Of a stretch of DNA of 64,000 nt, positions 1 to 8,987 are shown in pieces. The notes below the pieces were generated by a model. It ran no database searches. It had not been told where the DNA came from and was given only the letters and a program-made list of their open reading frames with translations. The stretch covers positions 124,001 to 188,000 of the forward strand of contig NZ_JAETXX010000003.1 in NCBI RefSeq assembly GCF_021764745.1. Reading direction: 5' to 3'. The first letter of the stretch is position 1, and each line of letters starts with the position of its first letter. This stretch comes from Joostella atrarenae (GTDB taxonomy: Bacteria; Bacteroidota; Bacteroidia; Flavobacteriales; Flavobacteriaceae). Made by a program: the position numbers and the translations under genes.

Positions 1-744
1 AAAACCTGGATAATTTAGCTGACTGCTTTCATTTGGAGCTTCTTTTAAAATAAAGAATCCCACTTTATCAAAGGAATGTGTTCCTAGTAGTAAATTTCCA
101 TTGGAAGTAATATCATAATTATAAGGGATAAAAGATGAATTAAAAACAAGGTTATTATTCTTATCAGTTACATCCTTAAAGGAAACCGTTTCTATACTCC
201 AGTGCGGTGAATTAAACCCATATCGCTCTAAATGATTATTCACAGCTTCATATTCTTTATAAAAGCTCTCTTTCCCAGTAAGTTCATCCTCTTTATCTTT
301 TTTAAATAAACTTAATTCAGAATATTTAATATAAGTAACCGTAGAAATTGTAGCAGTATTGGTGTATAATTTAAAAACACGCTTTACTTGCAATTCATCA
401 TGCTGATTAATAAGAACACACTCTATATGTGCAGGCTCAAAATAATTCTTCTGAATTTCTTTAACCGATAATGAAACATGCTTTACAAACGGATGATTTG
501 CCAATACAAAGGAAGGATTGTTCCCTTTCCATTTTATGCTTTTTGATGCATCAAGATTATCTATACTCAAAGGAATAATATTACCATCATTCCAAAGCCA
601 TTTTCCAGAAACATGTTCATTATTCAATGTTAGTGTATCGTTTTTAAGAACTTCAGAAACCGCTAAACCATTTTGAGAAAATGAAGGTTTAAAAAATAAC
701 AAGCAACAGACTAGAATAAAGAATGAAAAGAAATTTGAAAACAT
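1..744 (-). CDS. Partial clan-D glycosidase-like secreted protein (N-terminal part)
   Basis: I read an open frame of 248 codons from an ATG at 744 to the window edge with no stop, so the C-terminus lies outside. Residues 1 to about 23 form a signal peptide ending in SFSQ. The next part resembles the N-terminal beta-sandwich of the alpha-galactosidase-like protein at the other end of the window: both have a G/SxxWxW pattern followed by a Ser/Asn-rich strand and an IKW or KEW stretch. The catalytic domain is not in view, so family membership (GH36/GH27-like) is inferred from this layout only. It is transcribed divergently from the dehydratase gene at 1018. Confidence 0.55.
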   Translation of the reverse strand, partial: MFSNFFSFFILVCCLLFFKPSFSQNGLAVSEVLKNDTLTLNNEHVSGKWLWNDGNIIPLSIDNLDASKSIKWKGNNPSFVLANHPFVKHVSLSVKEIQKNYFEPAHIECVLINQHDELQVKRVFKLYTNTATISTVTYIKYSELSLFKKDKEDELTGKESFYKEYEAVNNHLERYGFNSPHWSIETVSFKDVTDKNNNLVFNSSFIPYNYDITSNGNLLLGTHSFDKVGFFILKEAPNESSQLNYPGF

Positions 745-1017
745 TGTTTTTATTTAAAAGGGTTAATGATTAATAAAAATGAATATTAATCATGCAACAA
801 GGATTAACTCTTCATTACAGAAAATATAACTTAATTTTCTTATATAATGACACATCATTAGTTTAATGTTAAAGATAATAGTAAAAATCACTTTTTTATA
901 TACTGACAACTATTTTTTTCTACTCATACTAACGCTCCAACTTATGTTTTTATATAATGTAAATTCTCTTTTTGCGAATGAACTTATTACCTTTACAAAA
1001 CTCTAAAAAAGAAACAG

Positions 1018-1302
1018 ATGAAAACATTGAATGATCAAGAAATAAAGAAACGCATTGAAAATCTAGAATACTGGGACTTTGAAGATGGTTTATTGGTTAC
1101 TTCTCTAGATTTTAAAGATTTTGCAGATGCTTTTGCAATGATGACGCGTATTGCTTTTGAAGCTGAAGCACAGCAACACCACCCTGAATGGAGCAATGTA
1201 TATAATAATCTAACAATTAGATTACATACACATGATGCGGGCGGAATTACAGAAAAAGATTTTACTCTAGCACAGAAAATTGAAGATATTATAAAAGGAT
1301 AA
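1018..1302 (+). CDS. phhB: 4a-hydroxytetrahydrobiopterin (pterin-4a-carbinolamine) dehydratase
   Basis: Dehydrates 4a-hydroxytetrahydropterin made by aromatic amino acid hydroxylases, allowing pterin recycling in the cytoplasm. The 94-residue length is typical. The family signature is visible: an E-A-E...HHPEW segment near residues 47-58, then N-x-x-x-I-R-L-x-T-H-D near 63-73, giving the paired active-site histidines, followed by the GGIT-DF-LA segment near the end. No phenylalanine hydroxylase gene is in the window, so the partner reaction is not shown locally. The next gene, yebC, follows after 62 bases on the same strand. Confidence 0.9.
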   Translation: MKTLNDQEIKKRIENLEYWDFEDGLLVTSLDFKDFADAFAMMTRIAFEAEAQQHHPEWSNVYNNLTIRLHTHDAGGITEKDFTLAQKIEDIIKG

Positions 1303-1364
1303 TTAAGTTTATCTATTTTCTTTTTTTAATTATTTTTGTTATCAAATTATAATAATAAAACTTT

Positions 1365-2096
1365 ATGGGAAGAGCTTTCGAATTTAGAAAAGCAAGAAAG
1401 ATGAAGCGTTGGTCTGCTATGGCAAAAGCGTTTACTCGTACTGGAAAAGATATCGTAATGGCTGTTAAAGAAGGTGGTCCTGATCCGGACACTAACTCTC
1501 GTCTGCGTGCAATTATCCAGAATGCGAAGTCTATAAACATGCCTAAAGACAACATCGAAAGGGCCATAAAACGAGCTACGGATAAAAACACAGAAGATTA
1601 TAAAGAGGTATTATTTGAAGGATATGCGCCACATGGTATTGCTATATTAGTAGAAACTGCTACAGATAATAATAACCGTACAGTTGCTAATATTCGTAGT
1701 TACTTTAACAAATGTAATGGAAGCTTAGGAACTAGTGGTTCTGTAGAGTTTATGTTTGATCATACTTGTAATTTTAGAATTCCTGCTGAAGGAATAGATC
1801 CTGAGGAATTAGAATTAGAGATGATCGACTTTGGTGCGGAGGAAGTTTTTGCTGATGAAGATGGAATACTTATATATGCACCTTTTGAAAGCTTTGGAGC
1901 AATTCAAAAAGAACTAGAAGAGCGAAATCTAGAAATATTATCTTCAGGTTTTGAGCGTATCCCTCAAGTTACAAAAAAGCTTACTCCAGATGAGGCTGCT
2001 GATGTTGAAAAATTACTTGAAAAAATAGAGGAAGATGATGACGTTCAGAACGTTTATCATACCATGGAAGAATCTGATTCAGAATCGGAAGATTAA
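1365..2096 (+). CDS. yebC: YebC/PmpR family protein
   Basis: Full-length (243 residues) member of the YebC/PmpR family. It starts MGRAFEFRKARKMKRW, a common Bacteroidota form of the usual MAGHSKW start. The Lys/Arg-rich N-terminal domain contains K-AFTRTGKDI and DPDTNSRLRAII; the middle carries YEGYAPHGIAILVE-type and NRTVANIRS segments typical of the family; the C-terminus is strongly acidic. Members have been described as DNA-binding regulators and, more recently, as translation factors acting on stalled ribosomes; the sequence does not decide between these here. Confidence 0.92.
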   Translation: MGRAFEFRKARKMKRWSAMAKAFTRTGKDIVMAVKEGGPDPDTNSRLRAIIQNAKSINMPKDNIERAIKRATDKNTEDYKEVLFEGYAPHGIAILVETATDNNNRTVANIRSYFNKCNGSLGTSGSVEFMFDHTCNFRIPAEGIDPEELELEMIDFGAEEVFADEDGILIYAPFESFGAIQKELEERNLEILSSGFERIPQVTKKLTPDEAADVEKLLEKIEEDDDVQNVYHTMEESDSESED

Positions 2097-2109
2097 ATTA
2101 TTCTATAAT

Positions 2110-2682
2110 TTATTCTGATTCTTTAGAAGATGATTTTTCATATATAAATGAATATTCTGGAATTTTTCCAATCACTCCAGAAAAATGGCGATACATAAGA
2201 TCAAAGTCAGATTTTATATCATCAGAAGGATAAAAAGGAGGTTCTATACGAACCTCTTTATTTTTATAATCAAACGCTATCATTACAATAGGGACGCCTG
2301 CTCCCTTAGCAATATGATAGAAGCCCGTTTTCCACTCCTTTACACGCTTTCGAGTTCCTTCTGGAGCTATTTGCAACCTAAACTCGTCTTTTTCTTCAAA
2401 CAAAGAAACTACAGCGTCTACAGTATTACTATTCTTACTCCGATCTATAGGAGCTCCTCCCATCCATTTAAAATACCAACCTATTGGAGAATCAAATAGT
2501 TCTTTTTTTCCTACAAAGTTCATAGAGTCTGTTGCCATACTACGAACCAATACTCCAATATAGAAATCGTGCCAACTGGTATGTGGCACAACAATAATTA
2601 TATATTTTTTTAAGGGCGGAAAAGCACCTATCTGCTTCCACCCTAATACGGTATTAAATAACCAATGAGATAGTCTAGCCAT
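2110..2682 (-). CDS. Lysophospholipid (1-acylglycerol-3-phosphate-type) acyltransferase
   Basis: Short PlsC-like acyltransferase of 190 residues. The catalytic H-x4-D motif is present as HTSWHD near residues 34-39, and the substrate-binding motif appears as PEGTRK near 107-112. A further block, GAGVPIVMIAF, matches the last PlsC motif. It lacks an obvious N-terminal membrane anchor and may bind the membrane peripherally. Its start overlaps the stop of the kdnB-like gene by one base, so it is probably translated with the Kdo cluster; a role in acylating a lipid A or phospholipid precursor is possible but inferred from context only. Confidence 0.8.
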   Translation of the reverse strand: MARLSHWLFNTVLGWKQIGAFPPLKKYIIIVVPHTSWHDFYIGVLVRSMATDSMNFVGKKELFDSPIGWYFKWMGGAPIDRSKNSNTVDAVVSLFEEKDEFRLQIAPEGTRKRVKEWKTGFYHIAKGAGVPIVMIAFDYKNKEVRIEPPFYPSDDIKSDFDLMYRHFSGVIGKIPEYSFIYEKSSSKESE

Positions 2683-3764
2683 TACATTTTTTCGTAAAGG
2701 CTCCTTAATTTCTCACGGGTAATTATATCTTTCCAATTTTCTCCACATGCATTTTCCCATAGAGGCGCCATCCCCATAGAAACATCGATCATCGTATCAA
2801 ATTCTTCATCTGTAAGATTAGCACAAATTCCTTTTGGTAGTTCAATACCAAACTTCGCTTTCATCTTTTTAAACATAGCTACTCCTTCAGGGTAGAACTC
2901 CTCTAAGTAATCAAAAACAATACAGTTTCCTATACCATGTTTTGTTCCTAAAAGATATGATAGACCATAGCTCATAGCATGAGCTACACCCACTTGAGAA
3001 TAAGCTATACTCATTCCTCCATGCCAAGAAGCCATCATTAATTTATCTTGCGACTCTTCCTCTGAAAGATCTCCTGTATAAAAAACTTCATGGCATAATT
3101 CTTCTGCTTTCTCTCCATAACTCTGACTAAAAGCATTTAAATATGTACCATTAAGCGACTCAACACAATGAATATAACAATCCATTCCTGTGTAAAACCA
3201 TTGATCTTTAGGAACCCCACGTGTTAACTCTGGATCCAAAACTACTTGATCGAAAGGTGTAAAGTCTGAGTTTATACCTAATTTCTTGTCTGGACCTGTA
3301 AGAACAGTTGTTCTAGAAACTTCAGCTCCAGTACCGCTTATTGTTGGGATTCCAACATGATATATCGCCTCATTCTTTACAAGATCCCAACCTTGGTAAT
3401 CTTCTGTTTTCCCAGTGCTTGTTAGCATTATTGCTACTGCTTTAGCTAAATCCATAACACTACCACCACCTATTCCGATAATACCTGAAGGTATTTCAGA
3501 ACTTTCAGCTCTCACTTTTTCAACTAAAACATCAACTTGATCCGTTTTAGGTTCCTCTTCTGTAGGTATGAAAATAATTTGATCATTGAACATAACTGGA
3601 ATTCTCGAAAGTATCCAATCATTACTTTCAAAAACATCATCAACCAAGAAAATAAAAGGAGCATCAGCGTTTCTACGCTTCGGCATTAATATCTCATTGA
3701 GTTGACTAAAGCTTCCTCGCCCAAAAACCACTCTAGGAACCATTGGAAAATTTTTATACTTCAT
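2682..3764 (-). CDS. kdnB: Iron-containing alcohol dehydrogenase, probable Kdo 8-oxidase (KdnB-like)
   Basis: Group III (iron-dependent) alcohol dehydrogenase fold, 360 residues. GxGGGSxMDLAKA near residues 97-109 is the nucleotide-binding loop and GIPTISGTGAE near 138-148 is a typical active-site segment; Asp and His residues in MDCYIHCVES, SYGLSY and TKHGIGNC would bind iron. The overall wording (VFGRGSFSQL near the start, YQGWDL, DQWFYTGMDCYIHC, MASWHGGMSIAYSQVG) closely matches Shewanella KdnB as I remember it, which oxidises the C8 hydroxyl of Kdo before amination. It lies in one minus-strand cluster with kdsB, which fits. The partner aminotransferase KdnA is not in the window. Confidence 0.78.
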   Translation of the reverse strand: MKYKNFPMVPRVVFGRGSFSQLNEILMPKRRNADAPFIFLVDDVFESNDWILSRIPVMFNDQIIFIPTEEEPKTDQVDVLVEKVRAESSEIPSGIIGIGGGSVMDLAKAVAIMLTSTGKTEDYQGWDLVKNEAIYHVGIPTISGTGAEVSRTTVLTGPDKKLGINSDFTPFDQVVLDPELTRGVPKDQWFYTGMDCYIHCVESLNGTYLNAFSQSYGEKAEELCHEVFYTGDLSEEESQDKLMMASWHGGMSIAYSQVGVAHAMSYGLSYLLGTKHGIGNCIVFDYLEEFYPEGVAMFKKMKAKFGIELPKGICANLTDEEFDTMIDVSMGMAPLWENACGENWKDIITREKLRSLYEKM

Positions 3765-3812
3765 CTATGCTTTTTGAATTTATATCCTTTACTCTTGTTC
3801 TAATTCTTCTAA

Positions 3813-4523
3813 TTAATCTTTACAATCAATTAATTTTAATATATCTTTTAAACTCCCTACCGTTTTAAAACTATCATCTTCCTTCTCTACATTTACCATC
3901 TCGTGAGCCCACGTAGTATGAAATGGAACATGAATAGCTTTAGCACCAATATTAACTAATGGCAAAACGTCCGATTTCAATGAGTTTCCTACCATCAGAA
4001 ACTCATTAACATCTATTTCTAGGTGATCTAAAAGGTTTTTATAATTCTCTTCTTTCTTATCACTTAAAACTTCAATATGGTGAAAATATTTTGAAAGACC
4101 TGATTTTTCTAATTTCCTTTCTTGGTCTAATAAATCACCCTTTGTCAATAATATTATTCTATAGTCAACTACTAAAGACTGCAAAACCTCTTCTACCCCA
4201 TCTAAAACTTCAACTGGTTTCAAAAGCATCTCTTTACCTAGATGCAAAATTTTTGAAATAGTTGCATTATCTATCTTATTATTTGACAATTCCATGGCAC
4301 TTTCAATCATAGAAAGTACAAAACCTTTTATTCCATAGCCATAAATCTCTAGATTTTTGATTTCCATTTTAAAGAGCTCTTGATCAATCTTATTTTCTGT
4401 TTCATAACCAGCTAATAATTTTGCGAATTCATGCTCTGCTTCTCTAAAATAGGTTTCATTTACCCAAAGTGTGTCATCAGCATCAAAACCAATAACTTTT
4501 ATATTGCTATAACTTACTTCCAT
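3813..4523 (-). CDS. HAD-superfamily hydrolase
   Basis: Haloacid dehalogenase-type phosphatase of 236 residues. Motif I is DADDTLW at residues 14-20, with the nucleophile Asp and the +2 Asp; a helical cap follows; motif II is the LLTKGD segment near 125; the motif III lysine comes next; motif IV is the GNSLKSDV segment, with Asn replacing the usual Asp in GDS. The start overlaps the end of kdsB by 10 bases, so the two are very likely co-translated. A nucleotide- or sugar-phosphate phosphatase role is plausible; it is longer than KdsC (Kdo-8-phosphate phosphatase) and is not clearly that enzyme. Substrate unknown. Confidence 0.8.
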   Translation of the reverse strand: MEVSYSNIKVIGFDADDTLWVNETYFREAEHEFAKLLAGYETENKIDQELFKMEIKNLEIYGYGIKGFVLSMIESAMELSNNKIDNATISKILHLGKEMLLKPVEVLDGVEEVLQSLVVDYRIILLTKGDLLDQERKLEKSGLSKYFHHIEVLSDKKEENYKNLLDHLEIDVNEFLMVGNSLKSDVLPLVNIGAKAIHVPFHTTWAHEMVNVEKEDDSFKTVGSLKDILKLIDCKD

Positions 4524-5242
4524 ATTTTTTTTGCGCGCTCTAGATCCTCAGGAGTGTCTATTTCAATTCCCTCGCTATCTGTTTCTACCATTTTTATCTT
4601 CTTCCCATACTCCAAATACCGTATTGCCTCAATTTTTTCTGTAGCTTCTAAGCTAAGCATAGGCATCTTTTGAAAATCTACAATTGCTTGCTTTCTAAAA
4701 GCGTAAACTCCTTTATGCTTATAGTAATTAACTGCTACGGTTTTATCTCTTGGAAAGGGAATTGGAGAACGAGAAAAATAAAGCGCAAAATCTCTATTAT
4801 CGGTAATTACCTTTACGGTATTAGAATTATTAATTTCTTCCCAGTCTTCAATTTTTGTCATTAAAGATGCTAAATCTATCTCTTTATCTACATCTTCTCT
4901 AAAAACATCAATTACTTTCTCTAGGCTTTCTTTATCGGTAAAAGGTTCATCTCCTTGTACATTTACAACAATATCAACATCCATGTTCTCTACAGCTTCA
5001 GCAATACGATCACTTCCACAGTCATGCTCTTTCTTACTCATAATGGCTTTACCACCATTTTTTTCTATCTCATTAAAGATAATATCACTATCTGTAACAA
5101 CATAAACATCATCAAAAAGACCTGTATTTACTGCAGCTTTATAAGTGCGAAGTATTACAGTTTCGCCTCCTAGATCTTGCATTAATTTACCAGGAAAACG
5201 GGAAGCGGCATATCTAGCCGGGATCATTGATATAATTTTCAT
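4514..5242 (-). CDS. kdsB: 3-deoxy-manno-octulosonate cytidylyltransferase
   Basis: Transfers CMP from CTP to Kdo (or an amino-Kdo), the activation step before Kdo is added to lipid A. The N-terminal [16 protein letters not shown] is the family CTP-binding motif, and VNVQGDEPF near residues 94-102 is the second diagnostic motif, followed by RSPIPFPRD and the HKGVYAFRK segment. Length (242) is normal. It is the first gene of a minus-strand operon with a HAD hydrolase and the KdnB-like oxidase; a Bacteroidota-type promoter box lies at 5270-5277 on the same strand. In Shewanella a homologue prefers 8-amino-Kdo, so substrate choice is open here. Confidence 0.94.
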   Translation of the reverse strand: MKIISMIPARYAASRFPGKLMQDLGGETVILRTYKAAVNTGLFDDVYVVTDSDIIFNEIEKNGGKAIMSKKEHDCGSDRIAEAVENMDVDIVVNVQGDEPFTDKESLEKVIDVFREDVDKEIDLASLMTKIEDWEEINNSNTVKVITDNRDFALYFSRSPIPFPRDKTVAVNYYKHKGVYAFRKQAIVDFQKMPMLSLEATEKIEAIRYLEYGKKIKMVETDSEGIEIDTPEDLERAKKIWK

Positions 5243-5269
5243 AAGCGTTCTTAAACCTTTCTTATTTCA

Positions 5270-5277
5270 CAAAAATA
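5270..5277 (-). promoter_or_regulatory. Predicted -7 promoter element of kdsB operon
   Basis: The minus strand reads TATTTTTG, matching the Bacteroidota -7 consensus TAnnTTTG, 27 bases before the kdsB ATG. A short inverted repeat (CTTATTT/AAATAAG) overlaps it and may be an operator or chance. Confidence 0.5.
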
Positions 5278-5295
5278 AGAGATATTATTGAGAAT

Positions 5296-5862
5296 TTAGT
5301 TGCTAGTTCCTCTGAGTTTTTTATAAAACCAATATATTACTAATAAAATAATGATTACTAGCACTATAGCTAATATAGGGAAAAATACAGACACAAAAGA
5401 AAGAAACATAGCACTCCCAGTTTCTACAGTAGAAACTATAGGGTTTCCTAGTCCAGCAGTAGTTGTAGAGGAAGTTAATCTTGTTCCTGCAGAAGCTCCT
5501 TTTACTAAGCTTGCAGTACCACCCCCAGCAATTATAGCCATAGACCAAGTTACAATTGGAGAAAGATCTGCAACAGTTGAGAGCATTACCGCTGTTCCTG
5601 CAATAGCTGCTAATGGAACTGCAATGGTATCAAGTATGTTATCTACAAATGGAATATAGTAAGCAAAGATCTCTAATAGCATTGCAACCCCAAGAGTTAA
5701 AAGCGCAGTTAGAGAACCAACCCACTGCCAACTTTCACTTAAATCTAATACATTAAAGTAAGCCGCTATACTCAACACGAAAAGTGGTAAGAATACTCGA
5801 AATCCTGCGGAGGCCGCTAATCCTATTCCTAAAAATATACTGATTATTGTTTCTGAAGTCAT
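5296..5862 (-). CDS. DUF4126 family membrane protein
   Basis: Small integral membrane protein of 188 residues with about four or five hydrophobic segments (near 5-35, 47-70, 80-115 and 150-180). The pattern ASAGFRVFLPLF near the start, DNILDTIAVPLAAIAGT in the middle and KGASAGTRLTSSTTTAGLGNPIVS matches what I know of DUF4126. These proteins have no assigned function; the Gly/Thr-rich SAGTR-TSSTTTAG-GNP segment is the most conserved part. It stands alone between kdsB and the helicase gene, with its own upstream gap. Confidence 0.75.
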   Translation of the reverse strand: MTSETIISIFLGIGLAASAGFRVFLPLFVLSIAAYFNVLDLSESWQWVGSLTALLTLGVAMLLEIFAYYIPFVDNILDTIAVPLAAIAGTAVMLSTVADLSPIVTWSMAIIAGGGTASLVKGASAGTRLTSSTTTAGLGNPIVSTVETGSAMFLSFVSVFFPILAIVLVIIILLVIYWFYKKLRGTSN

Positions 5863-5989
5863 TCTGATAGTTAATTTATATAAAAGTAAGTAATTTTAGC
5901 ATGATACAAATCAACTTATAAACTCCCTTTTTGAGGTATCCTTATCTTTAAGGATTAATTCTCAGAAAGAAATTCTACAACCAACACTA

Positions 5990-7417
5990 TTACATATCAA
6001 CAAAAAAATCATCTTTAAAACCTATTAAATACAACTTATTTTTAGCTCTTGTAACAGCTGTATATAACCAACGTAAATATTCGATACCTACTCCATTTGG
6101 CAAATATGGCTGCTCTACAAAAACAGTATCCCATTGCCCACCCTGACTCTTATGACATGTTATAGCATATGAAAACTTTACTTGCAGGGCATTAAAATAT
6201 TTATTGTTTTTTACCTTAAGGAACTTTTTATAATTAGAGGTTTCTTCCTCATAATCCTTCATCACCTCTTGGTATAATCTATTAGACTCTTCATAAGGCA
6301 AAGAAGGAGAATTAATATCCAATGTGTCTAATAGAAGTACTGTCTCAAAAGGACTCATTTTTGGATAATCCACCATTTGCACTTTAACTTCTGCAAATTT
6401 AAAACCATAGAGCTCTTTAATGGCGAAAATCTCCAATACCTCTATAATATCCCCATTTGCTATAAACCCAGCTTCAGAAGACGTCTTTAGCCAAAAATAA
6501 TTATTCTTGACCACCATTAAATAATCTCCGGTAGCAAGTTCGTTATCCAAAAATAGGATTCTACTTCTAATTTGCTGATTATACATGTTAGCTCTTTTAT
6601 TAGACCTCACTATAATCGCTGTTTCCTCTTTTCCGTTCTGACTATAAGAACCATCTATAGCATCTTGGATCTCATAACCATCTACTAACCTTATTATATC
6701 GGTAAAATTATTAACCTGAAATTTAAAATCATCAGCATAGTCATCTTGTAATTGTTCACGCAAATTCGTTGCATTTAATAAAATCCCAGAATTCAACTGT
6801 TGTCTTACAACTTCATCCAACTCCATTTTACGTACCTCCTTATTATAATTAAGAGAAAGAGTGCCTTCATTTAATGCAGGACTTAAAGAGAGATTCACTG
6901 GCGGTAACTGTGCAGTATCACCAATAAGCAACAATTTACATTTATGACCAGAATATACATATGAAATAAGATCATCTAACAAAGATCCATTTTCAAAAAT
7001 CTTAGAATCGGCTGGAGAATCTGGAATCATAGAAGCTTCATCTACGATAAAAATTGTGTTCTTATGTTTATTTGGAGAAAGTACAAACTTAACGCCTCCC
7101 CCTTTTTGTTTTCTAGGGAAATAAATATGTCTATGAATTGTATGTGCAGTAGTTCCAGAATAGTTTGTAATCACTTTTGCTGCTCTTCCTGTAGGCGCCA
7201 ATAAGACAGATTTTCTTAATGTTTGCCATAAATTTGTAACAAGAGCTCCAATTATTGTAGTTTTTCCTGTCCCCGCAAACCCCTTCAAGAGGAATAATTC
7301 ATTCTTCTCTTCTGAATAAATAAAATCAGAAAGTTGCTGAAGCACAATATCTTGCTTTAATGTAGGATTGTGAGGAAATTGATCTTTTAATAATTTATAA
7401 AATGATGATGCGTCCAT
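5990..7417 (-). CDS. RecD-like (exonuclease V alpha/TraA-type) superfamily 1 DNA helicase
   Basis: Cytoplasmic ATP-dependent helicase of 475 residues from the chosen start. Motif I (Walker A) is GFAGTGKTT near residue 45, motif II (Walker B) is FIVDEASM, motif III is LLLIGDTAQLPPV, and the C-terminal UvrD_C_2-like block is YAITCHKSQGGQWDTV with the final YTAVTRAKNKLYL. The open frame extends upstream to 7582, but I chose the ATG at 7417 because homologues begin just before the F-x-LL-x-F-P segment and because a longer form would overlap the divergent gene and its promoter. It is a stand-alone helicase, not part of a RecBCD operon. Confidence 0.88.
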   Translation of the reverse strand: MDASSFYKLLKDQFPHNPTLKQDIVLQQLSDFIYSEEKNELFLLKGFAGTGKTTIIGALVTNLWQTLRKSVLLAPTGRAAKVITNYSGTTAHTIHRHIYFPRKQKGGGVKFVLSPNKHKNTIFIVDEASMIPDSPADSKIFENGSLLDDLISYVYSGHKCKLLLIGDTAQLPPVNLSLSPALNEGTLSLNYNKEVRKMELDEVVRQQLNSGILLNATNLREQLQDDYADDFKFQVNNFTDIIRLVDGYEIQDAIDGSYSQNGKEETAIIVRSNKRANMYNQQIRSRILFLDNELATGDYLMVVKNNYFWLKTSSEAGFIANGDIIEVLEIFAIKELYGFKFAEVKVQMVDYPKMSPFETVLLLDTLDINSPSLPYEESNRLYQEVMKDYEEETSNYKKFLKVKNNKYFNALQVKFSYAITCHKSQGGQWDTVFVEQPYLPNGVGIEYLRWLYTAVTRAKNKLYLIGFKDDFFVDM

Positions 7418-7487
7418 AAAATCTAATTCTGACCCAAAATTAGTGATGTTTTTTTTGGGTATCCCTTTCATAAATGAAAAAAAATTG

Positions 7488-7495
7488 TAGATTTG
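7488..7495 (+). promoter_or_regulatory. Predicted -7 promoter element of the 7526 operon
   Basis: TAGATTTG matches TAnnTTTG exactly and sits 31 bases before the ATG at 7526, which suggests a short leader of about 24 bases. No clear TTTG element at the right spacing was seen. Confidence 0.5.
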
Positions 7496-7525
7496 CTTAA
7501 ACCTCTTTAATTCAAAAAATATAAA

Positions 7526-8176
7526 ATGAAGACAGTAATACAAATTGCTCTTTGGCTTGTAAGTATCTTTTTTGGTTACCAAATTTATGTTTCCGTAATG
7601 GAGCCTATTAAATTCGACAAAATAAAGAAAGAAAGATATACAGCCGTTATTAATAAATTAAAAGATATTAGAGACGCGCAAGAAGCTCACAGAACTGTAA
7701 CTGGGAAATTCGCAAAAGACTTCCCTAGCCTTATCAAGTTTATCGATACTGCTCAGTTTACGCTGACGCAACAAAGAGACTCTTCTTACATGGAATATGA
7801 TAAAACATATCGTATCGACATGGAAAGAGAGGTTAAAATTATTGATACTTTAGGTTTTGTAGCGGTAAAAGATTCTCTATTTAAAGGAACAGACGCTTAC
7901 AAAAACATTGCATCAGTACCTTACGCTCAAAATAATGAGAAATTTACTATGGATGCAAAAACTATAAATACTAATGGGTTTGTAGCTCCAGTATTTGAAG
8001 TTAAAGTAGACAAGTCAGTTTTATTATACGACCAACCTGAAGATCTTGTAGCAAAAGAAAAATCTGCAATTTCTGTAGAAGAAGTTAACGGTCCTATAAT
8101 TAAAGTTGGTAGCCTTGATGAAGTAAGCACAAGTGCAAACTGGCCTCCATATTATGACACAAAAGACAACAAGTAA
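7526..8176 (+). CDS. Conserved hypothetical membrane-anchored protein
   Basis: 216 residues with one N-terminal hydrophobic segment (about 5-24), then a short helical stretch rich in Lys and Arg (residues 30-55) that resembles the start of a pilin-like or coiled region (LKDIRDAQEAHRTVTGKFAKDFPSLIKFI). This N-terminal layout, a membrane helix followed by an aligned amphipathic helix and a small GKFAxDFxxL module, recalls type II secretion pseudopilins, but there is no prepilin peptidase site. The remainder is predicted periplasmic. It heads an operon with DUF3822 and rsmD. I do not recognise a function. Confidence 0.7.
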   Translation: MKTVIQIALWLVSIFFGYQIYVSVMEPIKFDKIKKERYTAVINKLKDIRDAQEAHRTVTGKFAKDFPSLIKFIDTAQFTLTQQRDSSYMEYDKTYRIDMEREVKIIDTLGFVAVKDSLFKGTDAYKNIASVPYAQNNEKFTMDAKTINTNGFVAPVFEVKVDKSVLLYDQPEDLVAKEKSAISVEEVNGPIIKVGSLDEVSTSANWPPYYDTKDNK

Positions 8177-8987
8177 TATACTTAATAATACTTTTAAAGA
8201 ACTGTCCATTCAAGTTAGCTTGGGTGGACTTTCTTTTTGTATTCTAGATGGCACCGATAGCAAAATAGAGCACTTAAGCACTATCAGCTTTGAAAAAAAG
8301 GCCACTCCAGAAAAACTAATCGAACATCTTGAAGATTGGTTTAAAAAGGACATCGTATCACAAACTACTTTCAATAAAGTAACTGTAATTCATGAAAATG
8401 AATTAGCTGCTCTAGTTCCAAAATCATTATTTAACGAGCGAAATCTTTCTAATTATCTAAAATATAATGTAAAGATCCTCGAAAATGATTTTATAACTTA
8501 TGATGAACTAAAAGAGCATGATATTTATAATGTATATGTCCCTTTTGCTAACGTAAACAACTATATTTTTGATAAGTTTGGAGATTTCGAATACAAACAT
8601 TTCTCCACTGTTTTAGTAGAGACATTAATAAACTCATCTAAAAAGAGCGACACACAAAATGTACATGTTTTTATTTCAAAAACTCATTTTGAAATTGTTG
8701 TCCTCGATCAAAAGAAATTGCTTTTTTATAACTCTTTTCAATACCAACAGAAAGAAGACTTTATTTACTACCTTCTTTTCACAATTGAACAGTTAAACTT
8801 GAATCCCGAAGAAACACCTGTTTTTTTAACTGGAATCATAACTGAAGATAATGAGCTTTATAAAATTGCATATACCTACATAAAACATCTAGAAATTAAA
8901 AATGATTACGCTCCTTCTCACATAAAGGAAACCAAAGAACTCAGCACTCAAAATCCAAATACATTTATCCTTCTAAATAGTCTATAA
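8154..8987 (+). CDS. DUF3822 family protein
   Basis: 277-residue protein whose pattern (SIQVSLGGLSFCILD near the start, LPKSLFNERNLSNYLKYN-like block, VYVPFANVNNYIFDKFG) fits DUF3822, a Bacteroidota family with an actin-like ATPase fold reminiscent of PilM. I chose the ATG at 8154; a GTG at 8133 is also in frame but overlaps the previous gene more. It overlaps the previous gene by 23 bases and its stop shares bases with the rsmD ATG, so the three genes are translationally linked. A PilM-like partner next to a pseudopilin-like protein is an interesting pairing, but no other pilus gene is near. Confidence 0.72.
   Translation: MTQKTTSNILNNTFKELSIQVSLGGLSFCILDGTDSKIEHLSTISFEKKATPEKLIEHLEDWFKKDIVSQTTFNKVTVIHENELAALVPKSLFNERNLSNYLKYNVKILENDFITYDELKEHDIYNVYVPFANVNNYIFDKFGDFEYKHFSTVLVETLINSSKKSDTQNVHVFISKTHFEIVVLDQKKLLFYNSFQYQQKEDFIYYLLFTIEQLNLNPEETPVFLTGIITEDNELYKIAYTYIKHLEIKNDYAPSHIKETKELSTQNPNTFILLNSL

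Noticed and set aside
5990-7582. Long form of the RecD-like helicase starting at 7582
   Set aside because: The additional residues would overlap the promoter and start of the divergent gene at 7526 and do not match helicase N-termini.
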